Positions 1 to 8,389 of a DNA stretch of 64,000 nt are shown here, in pieces (the stretch's first letter is position 1; every line of letters begins with the position of its first letter). Location: assembly GCA_016288215.1 (NCBI GenBank), contig JAEEYQ010000005.1, positions 82,548 to 146,547 of the forward strand. The letters run 5' to 3'. The notes under the pieces are model-generated. The model was not told the origin of the DNA. It searched no databases and saw only the letters and a program-made list of their open reading frames with translations. The translations under genes were made by a program, and so were the position numbers. The stretch comes from Lentisphaeria bacterium (lineage in GTDB: Bacteria > Verrucomicrobiota > Lentisphaeria > Oligosphaerales > Oligosphaeraceae).

Positions 1-384
1 GCGACGGCAGAGTCCTTTGCGGGGGAAGTGCTCTATCTGCCTAACAGCGCCTTGGGACACAGCCCCGAAAAGCAGGAGGATTCTGGAATGATCGGCATCC
101 GGCCAAAGGACATCCGGCCCTTCTGGGTTTCGGTGCCCATGCTGTATTTCCTCTATGAGGGCGGCTTCATTCCATCGATTCCGGAGGAAAGCCGAGTTCG
201 TCATCCGGAAGCGGCGGTGAGCTGCAAGCTGTCCGGCGACGTCTATTTTGTCACGCTTCCGGGGCGTCCCATGCCCGTGCAGGTTCCGGTTTTCTTTGCG
301 GGTTATCAGCTACGCCTGCCTGGAACGGACTTGTGGTTCACCGTCCCGCCCGTGAAAACGGCCCCAAACATGGCGGAAACTTGA
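1..384 (+). CDS. C-terminal end of a probable GTPase (5' truncated)
   Basis: The frame is open from the first base, so the gene begins outside the window and only its last 127 codons are visible. Near the start is an N-S-A-L-G motif preceded by hydrophobic residues, which resembles the G5 (SA-x) loop of P-loop GTPases. It is followed by a basic linker and a hydrophobic helix (PFWVSVPMLYFL). The next gene starts one base after the TGA and encodes a GAP1-N2 protein, a family named for its association with double-GTPase proteins. A GTPase identity therefore rests on context plus one motif. Walker A and G4 would lie upstream and cannot be checked here. It could instead be the tail of another component of the same cluster. 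Confidence 0.45.
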   Translation, partial: ATAESFAGEVLYLPNSALGHSPEKQEDSGMIGIRPKDIRPFWVSVPMLYFLYEGGFIPSIPEESRVRHPEAAVSCKLSGDVYFVTLPGRPMPVQVPVFFAGYQLRLPGTDLWFTVPPVKTAPNMAET

Positions 385-385
385 C

Positions 386-1324
386 ATGGCCTATGAACTG
401 ATCTACACATCATCGGAGCGTGGACTGCGGCCGGGGACCAGCGGGTTCTGCACGGTGGCCTACACGAAAGGGCTTCCCGCTCAGAAGATTCCGCTTCTGG
501 AAGCGTTGAGCGGCTATCGCAATGCCTATGCATTTCAGGAGGGGAAGAGCGGGCAGGAGCCGGTTTCGTGGTGCCATTACCGCAGTCCGCTGTTTGGGCG
601 GGAGGTCAGTGTCCTCTCCCGCATCAGCGCGGCCGGAGCCGACCACACGGGGCGGTCGAACAAACTGGCCCATCATATTCTTGTGGGGGAGTCGGAACGA
701 GTGGCGGGAGGGCCGGCTTGGGTGAGCCTTCAGCCCGGCTTCTTTCGAGAGACATGGAACGAGGAGCCGCATTGCTTCAATGAACCTAAGTTCCTCCCTT
801 CCGGGGACTTCGGTGATTGCAGGGCGCGCTGTTGGGAGGCACTGACAGGAGACGGCGGCCATGCGGCGCTGTTGGCGGAGAATGTCAACGGCGACGATGG
901 CCGGGTGGTGGTGTTGCTCTTTGAGCCGGGCATGGACATGCTTCCTCTAATTGGAGAGGCGATGGCGCTGCTTCCGTGGCATGTCCGCTGGCGCGTGACC
1001 TACAATACCTATTTCACGGCGTTGCCGGCGGGCATGCTGTGCACATGGCGATGCTGTCTGGCAGGCTCTGACGCGGCACGGGAAGCCAGACGGAACCCCC
1101 GCGCCATGGTCATCGACCTGACGTCGCCGCTGCCGCCGGTGGAAGACACTCCCATGGCCGCGCTGGCCCGAGAGGGGCGGCGGAATGGCCAAAAGGAGCT
1201 GCAGAGCGTCTCGCTGACTTTGGAAGAGCCGATGACGGCGCCTCCGCCGCCGCAGCGTCTGTCGTTGCGGTCGGAGAGCCGTGAAATCAATATGCTGACC
1301 TTGAAACCTCGTCAATATCGATGA
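386..1324 (+). CDS. GTPase-associated protein 1, N2-type domain (GAP1-N2)
   Basis: This 312-residue protein opens with a stretch typical of the GAP1-N2 family: an ELIYTS strand, a 'RGLRPGTSGFCTVA' segment, then a C-H-Y-R element and a conserved H-T-G-R-S-N-K-L-A-H-H block around residues 90-100. GAP1 proteins accompany double-GTPases in predicted NTP-dependent conflict or regulatory systems described from genome analysis, and their biochemical role is unknown. Full GAP1 proteins usually carry further middle and C-terminal domains. This one is short, ending in a proline-rich linker after about residue 240, so it appears reduced to the N2 domain. It begins one base after the upstream gene and is followed 24 bases later by the coiled-coil protein, which suggests one operon. 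The family call is from memory of the motif pattern. Confidence 0.7.
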   Translation: MAYELIYTSSERGLRPGTSGFCTVAYTKGLPAQKIPLLEALSGYRNAYAFQEGKSGQEPVSWCHYRSPLFGREVSVLSRISAAGADHTGRSNKLAHHILVGESERVAGGPAWVSLQPGFFRETWNEEPHCFNEPKFLPSGDFGDCRARCWEALTGDGGHAALLAENVNGDDGRVVVLLFEPGMDMLPLIGEAMALLPWHVRWRVTYNTYFTALPAGMLCTWRCCLAGSDAAREARRNPRAMVIDLTSPLPPVEDTPMAALAREGRRNGQKELQSVSLTLEEPMTAPPPPQRLSLRSESREINMLTLKPRQYR

Positions 1325-1348
1325 GCCAGTTGGGCCGACAGGTGGAAT

Positions 1349-4300
1349 ATGACTTCAGAACAACATGTCATTCAACAAATTGAGCAATTGCTGAAAGGCA
1401 ATCAGATTGAACGGACGTCTCAGGTTCTCGGTTTGGCGGAGGAGCTGGCCGAAATCAGCCGGACGGCTCTGGAGCGTCTGACGCGCTGCATGGACTATTT
1501 GGACCGCGGCATGCGCTCCGAGGCGGTCCATGAGGCACAGACGCCGACGGAACTGCTCACGTTGGCACGACTGCTGAATTTTGGCGGCGCACGGAAATGG
1601 GGCAATGTCTGTGCTGACATGCAGATGCCGACGCCGGTCACCCTTCCTGAAGAGCAGGTCTCGCGATTGGCGGAGGCCTGTGCAAAGGAGGAAGAACTGG
1701 AGCCACTGCTGAAGGAATACCGCCGTCATGTCTATCAGGGGAATCATGAGGACTGCATTCGGGTTCTGCGGGAGCTGATGGCGAAGGATCCGGACAACCC
1801 TGTGTGGCGGCAGAACATTCAGCCGTTGGAGGAAAAGCAGATGGGCGTCTGGCTGGAGATGGCTCAGGATGCCCTGATGCGCAATGACAAGGCGGAGCTG
1901 AAGCGCGTCTATGCGGAGCTGACCAATCCCCTCCGCATTGCCAAACCGCCGGAACATCTGATTCGACGCATGCGGGATGCCCTGCTGGAGGAGCAGGCCG
2001 ACGACCTGCTGGCGTCGGCGGAGGAGCTGCTCCAGCGGCTGCCTCAACGGCTGTCTGACCTCTCCGACGACGAATTGACCATGGTGGACGGCCAGATGGA
2101 GCGAATTGCCGCGGACAAGGCGTTTCTCCGTCAGCCGGATCATTGGGCCATGCGACGGGCGGAGGTGCGAGATGAAATGGGCCTCCGTTCCATGCGGCGG
2201 CGGAAGCATGAGCAGTTCGACGAGGCGGTGAATGCCCTTCAGGAGACGTTGAGCCAGGAGCCGCTTGACGAGCTGGCCATCACAAAAAAATGGGAAGCGG
2301 TGGAGTCCTATGGGTTCCCTGTGTCCGATGTGCTGGCGCGGCAGCTGGAGAAGCGTCTGGCCGAAATCGCCACGCTGCGGCGACGTCGGCTGCTTCAGAA
2401 GACCTTGACGGCGCTGGCCCTTGTGCTGTTGGTCGCGCTGCTTTCGGTGGGGACGTGGCTTTTAAAGGCTAAGCACATGAAGGAGAAGGACATGCTTGCC
2501 GTCATGCATGAGATGTTGACGGAAAAGAAGACGGCGGAGCTGGAAAGCTATCTTGAGACGTTGGCGAGGCAGAATCCACGCTTTGCGGCCAGTCCAGATG
2601 TGGAGGGAATCCGCCGTGAATTCAAGGAGATGAAGGTGGCGGCGGAAAAGCTGCAGGAGAGCCGGAATCGCCTGTGGAGTCGACTGGAGCGCATCCGGAA
2701 GGATGGATATCAAGGGGCGACGGAGGGGGATATTGAGGTGCTGCTGAGCCAGATGACGGATGCCGCGTCGGGGGACGGGACTCTGGAACAGGCCGTGGAG
2801 CGGTGGCGCGACGGCTGGCAGACCCATCTCCGCAAAGGCAAGGAGAGCGCGGCGGAACTGCTGCAGAATGCGGTGTCGGAGATTCGCAACGCATTGTCTG
2901 CTCGCGAGGACGATGACAAACGGCGACGTCTTTATCGGAATCTGGATGACGAATGGAAGCGAATGACGGAATGCAGAACGCTGCTTCTGTCTACGGCAGA
3001 ACAACTTAAAGCAGCAGGTCAGACAACGGCCCCTGAGTTGAAGGAGCTGGACGAGGCCTTGACCATCTGGAAAAATGACTTGGAGACGCAACGGCAGCGG
3101 AATAAGGAGACGGAGGCCGCGCGGGCCGCCGCCGTCAAAGAACTGCAGGCGGTTCTTTCGGAAGACATGGAACGGTATCTCGCTGCGCTCCAGAAGTTTG
3201 TGGATGTGGATCCCGAAGCGCCGACGGCGACGGACTATCGGCGGGTTCTGGAGCATCGGGACGAGTTGCTGCAGGCCGTGGCCTTGCAGCATGTGGTCAT
3301 CAATGGCCTCCCGCCGGACGAGGCGACTCGAACAAGACTTGCAAGTATCTGTGAATCAACAACTTCTAAAGGTTCCATTTGGGCGAAGGATGCCATGCGG
3401 GCCCTTGCCATCGCGGAGGGGGAGGCCAAAAGCCGTGAGAAGCTGATGCAGCTTTTGGTGGAGAATCCGGACATGATGAGCGTGTGCTCATGGCGGTATC
3501 GCCCTAAAGGGGAAGGGGAATGGCAGACTCTCTACATGCCCAAACCCCTTCGAGAGGGAAAGACGTTGGGCAAGGACGGAACAGAATATGCGTTCTATTT
3601 CGGGACGGTCTACTACAGCCTGGATGGAGGCGCTCCTGTGCAAGCCCATACCAGTAAGGTGTTTCCAGAACGCTTTTCTTTGGAGTTCTATGACATAGAG
3701 GCGAAATTGCAGCCGCAGGCCGCGCTTTGCGAACATTCCCGCTTCCTCTATGATGCCATCGCGAAACTGCCGGGGGTGCCAGATGTGTCGGACTACATGG
3801 TTCAGATGATCGCCCAACTCCAGAAGGCCGACGAGATGGCATGGGTGCCGAGGGCCTGGCTGGTCAAACGGATTCTGAACATTCTTGAGGAATGCTTTCG
3901 CCATGAGTTTCCCGAATGCGGCCGCTGGACGGAAATCATCAATGCGGTGGACACGAATGTCCCCTGGATGAATCATCGGGATTCGGCGACTTTGGGGGCA
4001 GTGGCCGCCGCTCAGGAGGCTTTCGCGCAACTGCCGGACATGAACGCCTATGGAGGGCGTGTGCGGCTGTGCAACAAGGTGTTGGCGGAGACGCTGAGCC
4101 GTTCTCTGCACGGAGTTGGCGCCCTGTTGGCGAATGAGAAGGGGGAGCTGACGTTATATCCGGACAATCTGCCTTCAGGCATGGAGTTGTGGGTCATGTC
4201 CACCGTGCAGGGGCAGGCGGAGCCCGTCTTTAAGATATTGCGTTTCAAGGGCGACCGCACATTGCAGACGACAGTTCTTCGAGAATGTCCGGCAGGGCTG

Positions 4301-4420
4301 CCGGTTTTGGCGCCCGAAACGGGACGGGAGGCGACGGGACAGATTGACCGTATGGGCCTGCGGGAGCATCACCGCGCGGCGCTGAATCGGCCGTCCTCCT
4401 GGCCCGTCAATGGATGGTAA
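1349..4420 (+). CDS. Large one-pass membrane protein with long coiled coils
   Basis: This 1023-residue protein matches no family I recognise. Residues 1-340 are helical and rich in Glu, Leu, Gln and Arg, with a TPR-like look (repeated leucine/alanine helices and 'DPDNPVWR'). A single hydrophobic segment lies near residues 350-370 (TALALVLLVALLSVGTWLL) after a positive cluster (RRRRLLQK). It is followed by roughly 300 residues of charged coiled coil and a more globular C-terminal third with aromatic-rich strands. The arginine cluster before the membrane segment suggests a cytoplasmic N-terminus and an extracytoplasmic C-terminal part. The position between the GAP1-N2 protein and the pilus-like genes suggests a membrane scaffold linking the two, which is inference. 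The start has an AGGTGGA stretch about eight bases upstream. Confidence 0.6.
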   Translation: MTSEQHVIQQIEQLLKGNQIERTSQVLGLAEELAEISRTALERLTRCMDYLDRGMRSEAVHEAQTPTELLTLARLLNFGGARKWGNVCADMQMPTPVTLPEEQVSRLAEACAKEEELEPLLKEYRRHVYQGNHEDCIRVLRELMAKDPDNPVWRQNIQPLEEKQMGVWLEMAQDALMRNDKAELKRVYAELTNPLRIAKPPEHLIRRMRDALLEEQADDLLASAEELLQRLPQRLSDLSDDELTMVDGQMERIAADKAFLRQPDHWAMRRAEVRDEMGLRSMRRRKHEQFDEAVNALQETLSQEPLDELAITKKWEAVESYGFPVSDVLARQLEKRLAEIATLRRRRLLQKTLTALALVLLVALLSVGTWLLKAKHMKEKDMLAVMHEMLTEKKTAELESYLETLARQNPRFAASPDVEGIRREFKEMKVAAEKLQESRNRLWSRLERIRKDGYQGATEGDIEVLLSQMTDAASGDGTLEQAVERWRDGWQTHLRKGKESAAELLQNAVSEIRNALSAREDDDKRRRLYRNLDDEWKRMTECRTLLLSTAEQLKAAGQTTAPELKELDEALTIWKNDLETQRQRNKETEAARAAAVKELQAVLSEDMERYLAALQKFVDVDPEAPTATDYRRVLEHRDELLQAVALQHVVINGLPPDEATRTRLASICESTTSKGSIWAKDAMRALAIAEGEAKSREKLMQLLVENPDMMSVCSWRYRPKGEGEWQTLYMPKPLREGKTLGKDGTEYAFYFGTVYYSLDGGAPVQAHTSKVFPERFSLEFYDIEAKLQPQAALCEHSRFLYDAIAKLPGVPDVSDYMVQMIAQLQKADEMAWVPRAWLVKRILNILEECFRHEFPECGRWTEIINAVDTNVPWMNHRDSATLGAVAAAQEAFAQLPDMNAYGGRVRLCNKVLAETLSRSLHGVGALLANEKGELTLYPDNLPSGMELWVMSTVQGQAEPVFKILRFKGDRTLQTTVLRECPAGLPVLAPETGREATGQIDRMGLREHHRAALNRPSSWPVNGW

Positions 4421-4489
4421 GGGAAGCGGGGCCGAATGAGGGGCATCTATGTATAAATGCTTCTTGTTCAGCATGTTGGAGATATTCAT

Positions 4490-6262
4490 ATGGGGATTCA
4501 CGGCAAATCATATCGAATAGGGCTGGAAATCGGCTCCACCGTCATTCGAGCGGCTGTCCTTTCGCAGCAGGGGCGGGAGTTTAGTGTCCGTTCCTATCTG
4601 ACGTTGAATCTGGAGGATGAAGGGGTCCTTTCCGAGGAGAGCGTGGAACAAACCATTGCCCAATGGCTTGCGCAGCAGGGATTGGGCACGGCGCGGCTGG
4701 CTATCGGCATCCCCCAATACATGGCCACGATGGTTCTCAAGAACCTGCCGCCTTGCACGGGGCGGAAGCTCCAGAAGATGGTGGAGATCGAGACCAGCCA
4801 GCTGGCGGGACTTTCGGATGAGCCGTTCCTGTGGGACTATTGCCCTATGAAGGGGACGGAGGCGCAGGAACATCCCGTGCTGATTGGATGTTGCCGCTGG
4901 GGAATCGTTGAACAGCAGATCGCACAGTGGCAGTCGACGGAAATGACGGTGGCAGATTTTGCCATGAATGGAATCGCCATGCTCAACGTCTTTTTGAAAA
5001 TCCATGGCCGTGATGTGGGAAAGGATGATGTCACGATTCTGTTGAACCTTGAGCAAGAGGCAGTTACGTTGATGATTCTGGCTGACGGCTTGCCGGTCTA
5101 TTGCAGCTGTCTGCTTCCTCTCGGAGAACGGTTGGAGCAGGCTTGCCGCCAGAAGCGCGTCGGTGCGACGTTGAAGACCGTGAATGTGTTGGACGAGCCG
5201 GCCGATTCGCCCGTGAGCATGGTGCTGGAGGCGTTGGACAATGACATTCAGGAGGCCGTTGGAAACTGGCGGGACCAGGAGGGCAATCCCTTCGCCCAAA
5301 GGCCTGTGGACAGAATCGCCATTTGCGGTGGTTGTTGCAAGGTGCATGGGCTTGTGGAATGGCTGGAACGGCGGCTGGAATGTCCGATTTCCCAATTTGG
5401 TCCCAAAGTGGAAGGTGTTGTCAGTCCGGAATATGCAGTGGCGTATGGACTTGGCCTGCAGGCGGCGGAGGACGTTGCGCTGCCCATCAGTCTGGTGCCG
5501 CCGGAATGGCGTTGGTGGCGTACCCGCCAGAAGCGCTGGCCATGGCTGGCGGCCGCCGTGCTGATTTTGGTCTTTGCCATGTCGTGTGGTCAGGGGTTGT
5601 GGTTTGGGCGTCTTCGGGAGGAACGGCGTCAGCTGGAGGCACGGGAACAGGTTTTGGCGGAATGCAGCCGGCTGATTCCTGAAATCCAGAAGAGCCAGAA
5701 GACATTGGCGCGGTTGGAGTCTGAGATGAGTCCGTTGGTGTCCGCCACCTTGACGAACCAGCGGCTTCTGACGGTGTTGTCAGCGGCGGAGCATGCTGTG
5801 GGACCGAAGGATTTTCTTGTGTATCTAGGGGATGCGGAAAGCTTCCATTTGGGAAAAAAGACGAATGAACAGCAGGAGTCTGCGGCTCCTGTGCGGAGTC
5901 GAGGGACCCGACGGGAGAGCATGGGAATCTTCGGAAAGAAGGGTGTCCAGACCGATGGAGCAGGGGACAAACCATCGTCGGAAATTTCGCAAATCTCTGA
6001 GGGAGAATTTATTGCGGCAGGATATGCAGCGGGGGGCTCCGGCAACATCTATGATTCCATTCGGAAGATTATCGAAGGACTTGAACAGGAGCCGGACATT
6101 GCGGGATGCGACATTGTTTCTGGTACGGAAAGTGCTGGAAGGGAAGATATTTACGCGCTGTGGCTGCCTTATCTTGAGAAGAAGCAGCTTCAGGAGAAAT
6201 TCATGCGCTTCTGCATTCGGGTTCCCTTTGTGAATGAGACATCGGGGGAGGGGAGGCGGTGA
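4490..6262 (+). CDS. PilM-PilN-like fusion (type IV pilus / T2SS platform, GspL-like)
   Basis: The N-terminal 340 residues have the actin-like fold signature of PilM/GspL: an initial strand with G-L-E-I-G-S phosphate-1 loop, a central 'AIGIPQYMATMVLKNLP' segment, and a late G-G-C-C loop. A basic stretch, one membrane helix (about residues 349-370) and a periplasmic coiled coil follow. The C-terminus looks PilN-like, with 'AAGYAAGGSGNIYDSIRKI'. PilM and PilN are normally separate; joined they resemble GspL of type II secretion. The protein recruits the assembly platform on the inner membrane. An ATG at 4457 is in frame, but the ATG at 4490 is preferred because GGAG lies about eight bases upstream and the protein then begins directly at the actin-like fold. 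The next gene starts one base after the stop. Confidence 0.75.
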   Translation: MGIHGKSYRIGLEIGSTVIRAAVLSQQGREFSVRSYLTLNLEDEGVLSEESVEQTIAQWLAQQGLGTARLAIGIPQYMATMVLKNLPPCTGRKLQKMVEIETSQLAGLSDEPFLWDYCPMKGTEAQEHPVLIGCCRWGIVEQQIAQWQSTEMTVADFAMNGIAMLNVFLKIHGRDVGKDDVTILLNLEQEAVTLMILADGLPVYCSCLLPLGERLEQACRQKRVGATLKTVNVLDEPADSPVSMVLEALDNDIQEAVGNWRDQEGNPFAQRPVDRIAICGGCCKVHGLVEWLERRLECPISQFGPKVEGVVSPEYAVAYGLGLQAAEDVALPISLVPPEWRWWRTRQKRWPWLAAAVLILVFAMSCGQGLWFGRLREERRQLEAREQVLAECSRLIPEIQKSQKTLARLESEMSPLVSATLTNQRLLTVLSAAEHAVGPKDFLVYLGDAESFHLGKKTNEQQESAAPVRSRGTRRESMGIFGKKGVQTDGAGDKPSSEISQISEGEFIAAGYAAGGSGNIYDSIRKIIEGLEQEPDIAGCDIVSGTESAGREDIYALWLPYLEKKQLQEKFMRFCIRVPFVNETSGEGRR

Positions 6263-6263
6263 T

Positions 6264-7067
6264 ATGATGCGGAATTGGCTAAAAGTGCATCGAGTTCTCT
6301 TAGGGGTGGCGTTGGCGGCGTTGGCGGTGAACGGGCTTTTCGCGGTCATCGGGATTCTGCCGTTGCGGCGGGAGACGGCAGAGACGCGGGAGAAGCTGAA
6401 TGCGCTGGAGTCGACTTTTCGCCAAAGTCATTTGCCGATGGACGTGAATCGTCTGGCGGAGATTCATCAGCTTCTGACGAAACGACTTGACGGCAAGGCA
6501 GGAGTTCGCCGTCATGCCGCGGTGTTTCGGCAGCGAGCGGATCAGGCTCTTGGAGAATGGGTGACCGAACGGTATGGCAAAGCGGCGGATTTGGAAAAGA
6601 CGGTGACCCGACTGGATCTTCAGCAGGAATGTCAACGGGTGGCCAAGGAGCTCCAAAAGGAGGACATTTTTCTGCCGCCGGAATTGCGTTCTCTTGGGGA
6701 GGGAGCGGGTCAGCCGGTTTATCAGTCATTGCTGCAGATTCGATGTGTGTGGAGTCTGGCGGAGTTGGCGCGGCGAGCCGGGCTGTCTGTGGCGAAGGAG
6801 GGCGACGCCTCTCGAATTCAGGTTAATTCAATTCGCTCTTATTCATTGGATGACAAGGACTTAGATAAAATCCTCATGGAGTTTCCCGTTCAAATGGAGC
6901 TGATGGGGTCTTTGGAGCAGATTCGACAGTTTTTGGCCAGTCTGTTGAGGTCTCCGGCCTTCTTCCCGCTGCGGCATGTGGAGCTTTCACAGCAGCCTGA
7001 ATCGGGGGTTCTGCATGCAACAGTGACCTGCTCTGGATTTTGGCACATGGACAGGAAAGGACACTGA
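6264..7067 (+). CDS. PilO-like inner-membrane platform protein
   Basis: This 267-residue protein has a short cytoplasmic N-terminus, one membrane helix (about residues 8-30), a periplasmic coiled coil with Thr/Glu/Arg heptads, and a C-terminal alpha/beta part ending in a 'MELMGSLEQIRQFLASLLRSPAFFPLRHVELS' type segment, cited here only as a pattern typical of PilO/GspM ferredoxin-like domains. It follows the PilM-PilN fusion by one base and precedes the PilP-like gene by two, the normal pilMNOP order. The ATG at 6264 is chosen over an in-frame upstream ATG at 6234, because GGGGAGG lies 9-15 bases upstream and the upstream choice would overlap the previous gene. Sequence similarity to named PilO is weak, so the call depends on topology and order. 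Confidence 0.6.
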   Translation: MMRNWLKVHRVLLGVALAALAVNGLFAVIGILPLRRETAETREKLNALESTFRQSHLPMDVNRLAEIHQLLTKRLDGKAGVRRHAAVFRQRADQALGEWVTERYGKAADLEKTVTRLDLQQECQRVAKELQKEDIFLPPELRSLGEGAGQPVYQSLLQIRCVWSLAELARRAGLSVAKEGDASRIQVNSIRSYSLDDKDLDKILMEFPVQMELMGSLEQIRQFLASLLRSPAFFPLRHVELSQQPESGVLHATVTCSGFWHMDRKGH

Positions 7068-7069
7068 CG

Positions 7070-7729
7070 ATGGGACAGGATGTTCTTCAGCTCATTAAGG
7101 AAGAATGGGAACGGGCCGTCGCGGTGGTCGCATTGATTGTGGCCCTGTTGCTATTTGGGTGGGTCCTTTGTGGCACGGCAACGGAGATGGAGCATGAACG
7201 TTCATCTGATGACGAGGTTCGTCTGACCCCGCGATGGAGCTCCGAACTTCTGGAAAAGGCAAGCCTGACGCTTTCCGAAGTGCCTCCATTGGAACGCAAT
7301 CCGTTCGTGAGCGCGGAGCTTCCCGTGAAAACGCCTGCCCAGCCGAAGCCTGCCAAAACGACAAGTAAAAAGAGGGAGCTTGTCATTCCGCCTTTGCCCG
7401 AGCCGGATGAGGCCCCGATCCTTCCCGTGCCGCAAATAGCGGAGGCGGTGCCTCAAACCGTCCCCGCCGCTCCTGTCCAGAAGATGGAGTTCGGAACCAT
7501 GACTTATTCCTATCGTGCCACAGATGCCGGCGGACAGCCTGTCGGAATCTGCCTCTTCCAGCTTCAGTCGGATTCCAAACCCGTGGGGCAGGTGGTGAAA
7601 TTGGGAGCCGTGGTCTATGGCGTTCGTATCGTCAACCTGACGCCAGAGTCCATCCAGATCGTGGATGCCGCCGGAAAACCGCAAACCATCGGCATGGGAG
7701 AGCATAAACAACTGCGGATGAGGAGATAA
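7070..7729 (+). CDS. PilP/GspC-like periplasmic protein
   Basis: This 219-residue protein has a single membrane helix near the N-terminus (VAVVALIVALLLFGWVLCG), a proline-, lysine- and alanine-rich linker of about 70 residues, and a small C-terminal beta domain. The beta domain (YGVRIVNLTPESIQIVDAAG) resembles the HR domain of PilP or GspC, which contacts the secretin. The product would span the periplasm and connect the inner-membrane platform to an outer-membrane channel. No secretin, pilin, prepilin peptidase or motor ATPase gene is in the window, so these would be elsewhere. The ATG at 7070 follows the previous stop by two bases and is preceded by AGGAAAGGA. It ends the first plus-strand block. 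Confidence 0.6.
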   Translation: MGQDVLQLIKEEWERAVAVVALIVALLLFGWVLCGTATEMEHERSSDDEVRLTPRWSSELLEKASLTLSEVPPLERNPFVSAELPVKTPAQPKPAKTTSKKRELVIPPLPEPDEAPILPVPQIAEAVPQTVPAAPVQKMEFGTMTYSYRATDAGGQPVGICLFQLQSDSKPVGQVVKLGAVVYGVRIVNLTPESIQIVDAAGKPQTIGMGEHKQLRMRR

Positions 7730-7798
7730 GCTAGAGCTTCACAGACTTCTGACTTTTCAGGATGCTTTGCATTTTTCAATGATAGTCCTGTAAATATG

Positions 7799-7822
7799 AA
7801 AAAAGCCTCCTAAACAGGAGGC
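7799..7822 (-). terminator. Rho-independent terminator for the STAS gene
   Basis: GCCTCCT and AGGAGGC form a perfect seven-base stem with an AAAC loop. On the minus strand it is followed by six T residues. It lies about 35 bases beyond the stop codon of the STAS gene and closes the long minus-strand polysaccharide unit. It also sits 70 bases after the plus-strand pilP-like gene, where it could act in both directions, although the plus side lacks a T run. Confidence 0.8.
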
Positions 7823-7857
7823 CGGAAAACGCGTGAATGGCAAACACTTGATACTTT

Positions 7858-8193
7858 TCAGGACTTAAAGGACTCCAGAGCCGCTTCCACTGAATCAAAG
7901 ATTTCGAAGACGCGGTAGACTTTGGTGATGTCAATGACAATGCGGGGACGAGGCTGGAGGCAGGCCAGCTTTACGGTTCCACTGACGGCGTTCGCCTTCT
8001 GCAGAAGCACAACAAGCGCTCCCAAACCGCTACTGTCGATGTGGGACATCTTGGACATATCCAACAAGATGTTCTTGTTATCTGCAAGGTGTTCAAGAAC
8101 TTTATTCTTAAATTCTTCAGAACAGGCGGCGACAAGGCGGCCATCGAGGGCCACTTTCAGTACATTGCCTATCTTTTCGAATTTATATTCCAT
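7858..8193 (-). CDS. Anti-sigma factor antagonist (STAS domain, SpoIIAA/RsbV-like)
   Basis: This 111-residue single-domain protein has the full STAS pattern: an N-terminal strand with 'VALDGRLVAACSEEF', a 'NILLDMSKMSHIDSSGLGAL' core and a final helix. The D-S-S-G motif at residues 53-56 carries the serine that RsbW/SpoIIAB-type kinases phosphorylate, so the protein should be switchable. The likely partner is the REC-phosphatase-kinase protein at 17566-19296, at the other end of the polysaccharide genes. The start at 8193 is chosen because GGGAGGA sits just upstream; a longer in-frame reading to 8259 adds residues that do not fit the domain. A 196-base gap separates it from the preceding gene, so it may also have its own promoter. 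Confidence 0.9.
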   Translation of the reverse strand: MEYKFEKIGNVLKVALDGRLVAACSEEFKNKVLEHLADNKNILLDMSKMSHIDSSGLGALVVLLQKANAVSGTVKLACLQPRPRIVIDITKVYRVFEIFDSVEAALESFKS

Positions 8194-8389
8194 GGTTTCC
8201 TCCCATGAGTATTTTCCACGACAACCTTGCTGACAGGTATAATTGAAATAATATAGCACGACTTTTCATAACTTCATGCATTTTGTATGAATAAAAATTC
8301 ACTTTTCCTAAATTTTTTCATAGAACAAAAGAAGAAACTGGATAGTGAATGTTTTTTGAGATATAGATATAATACATATTATCAATAGG

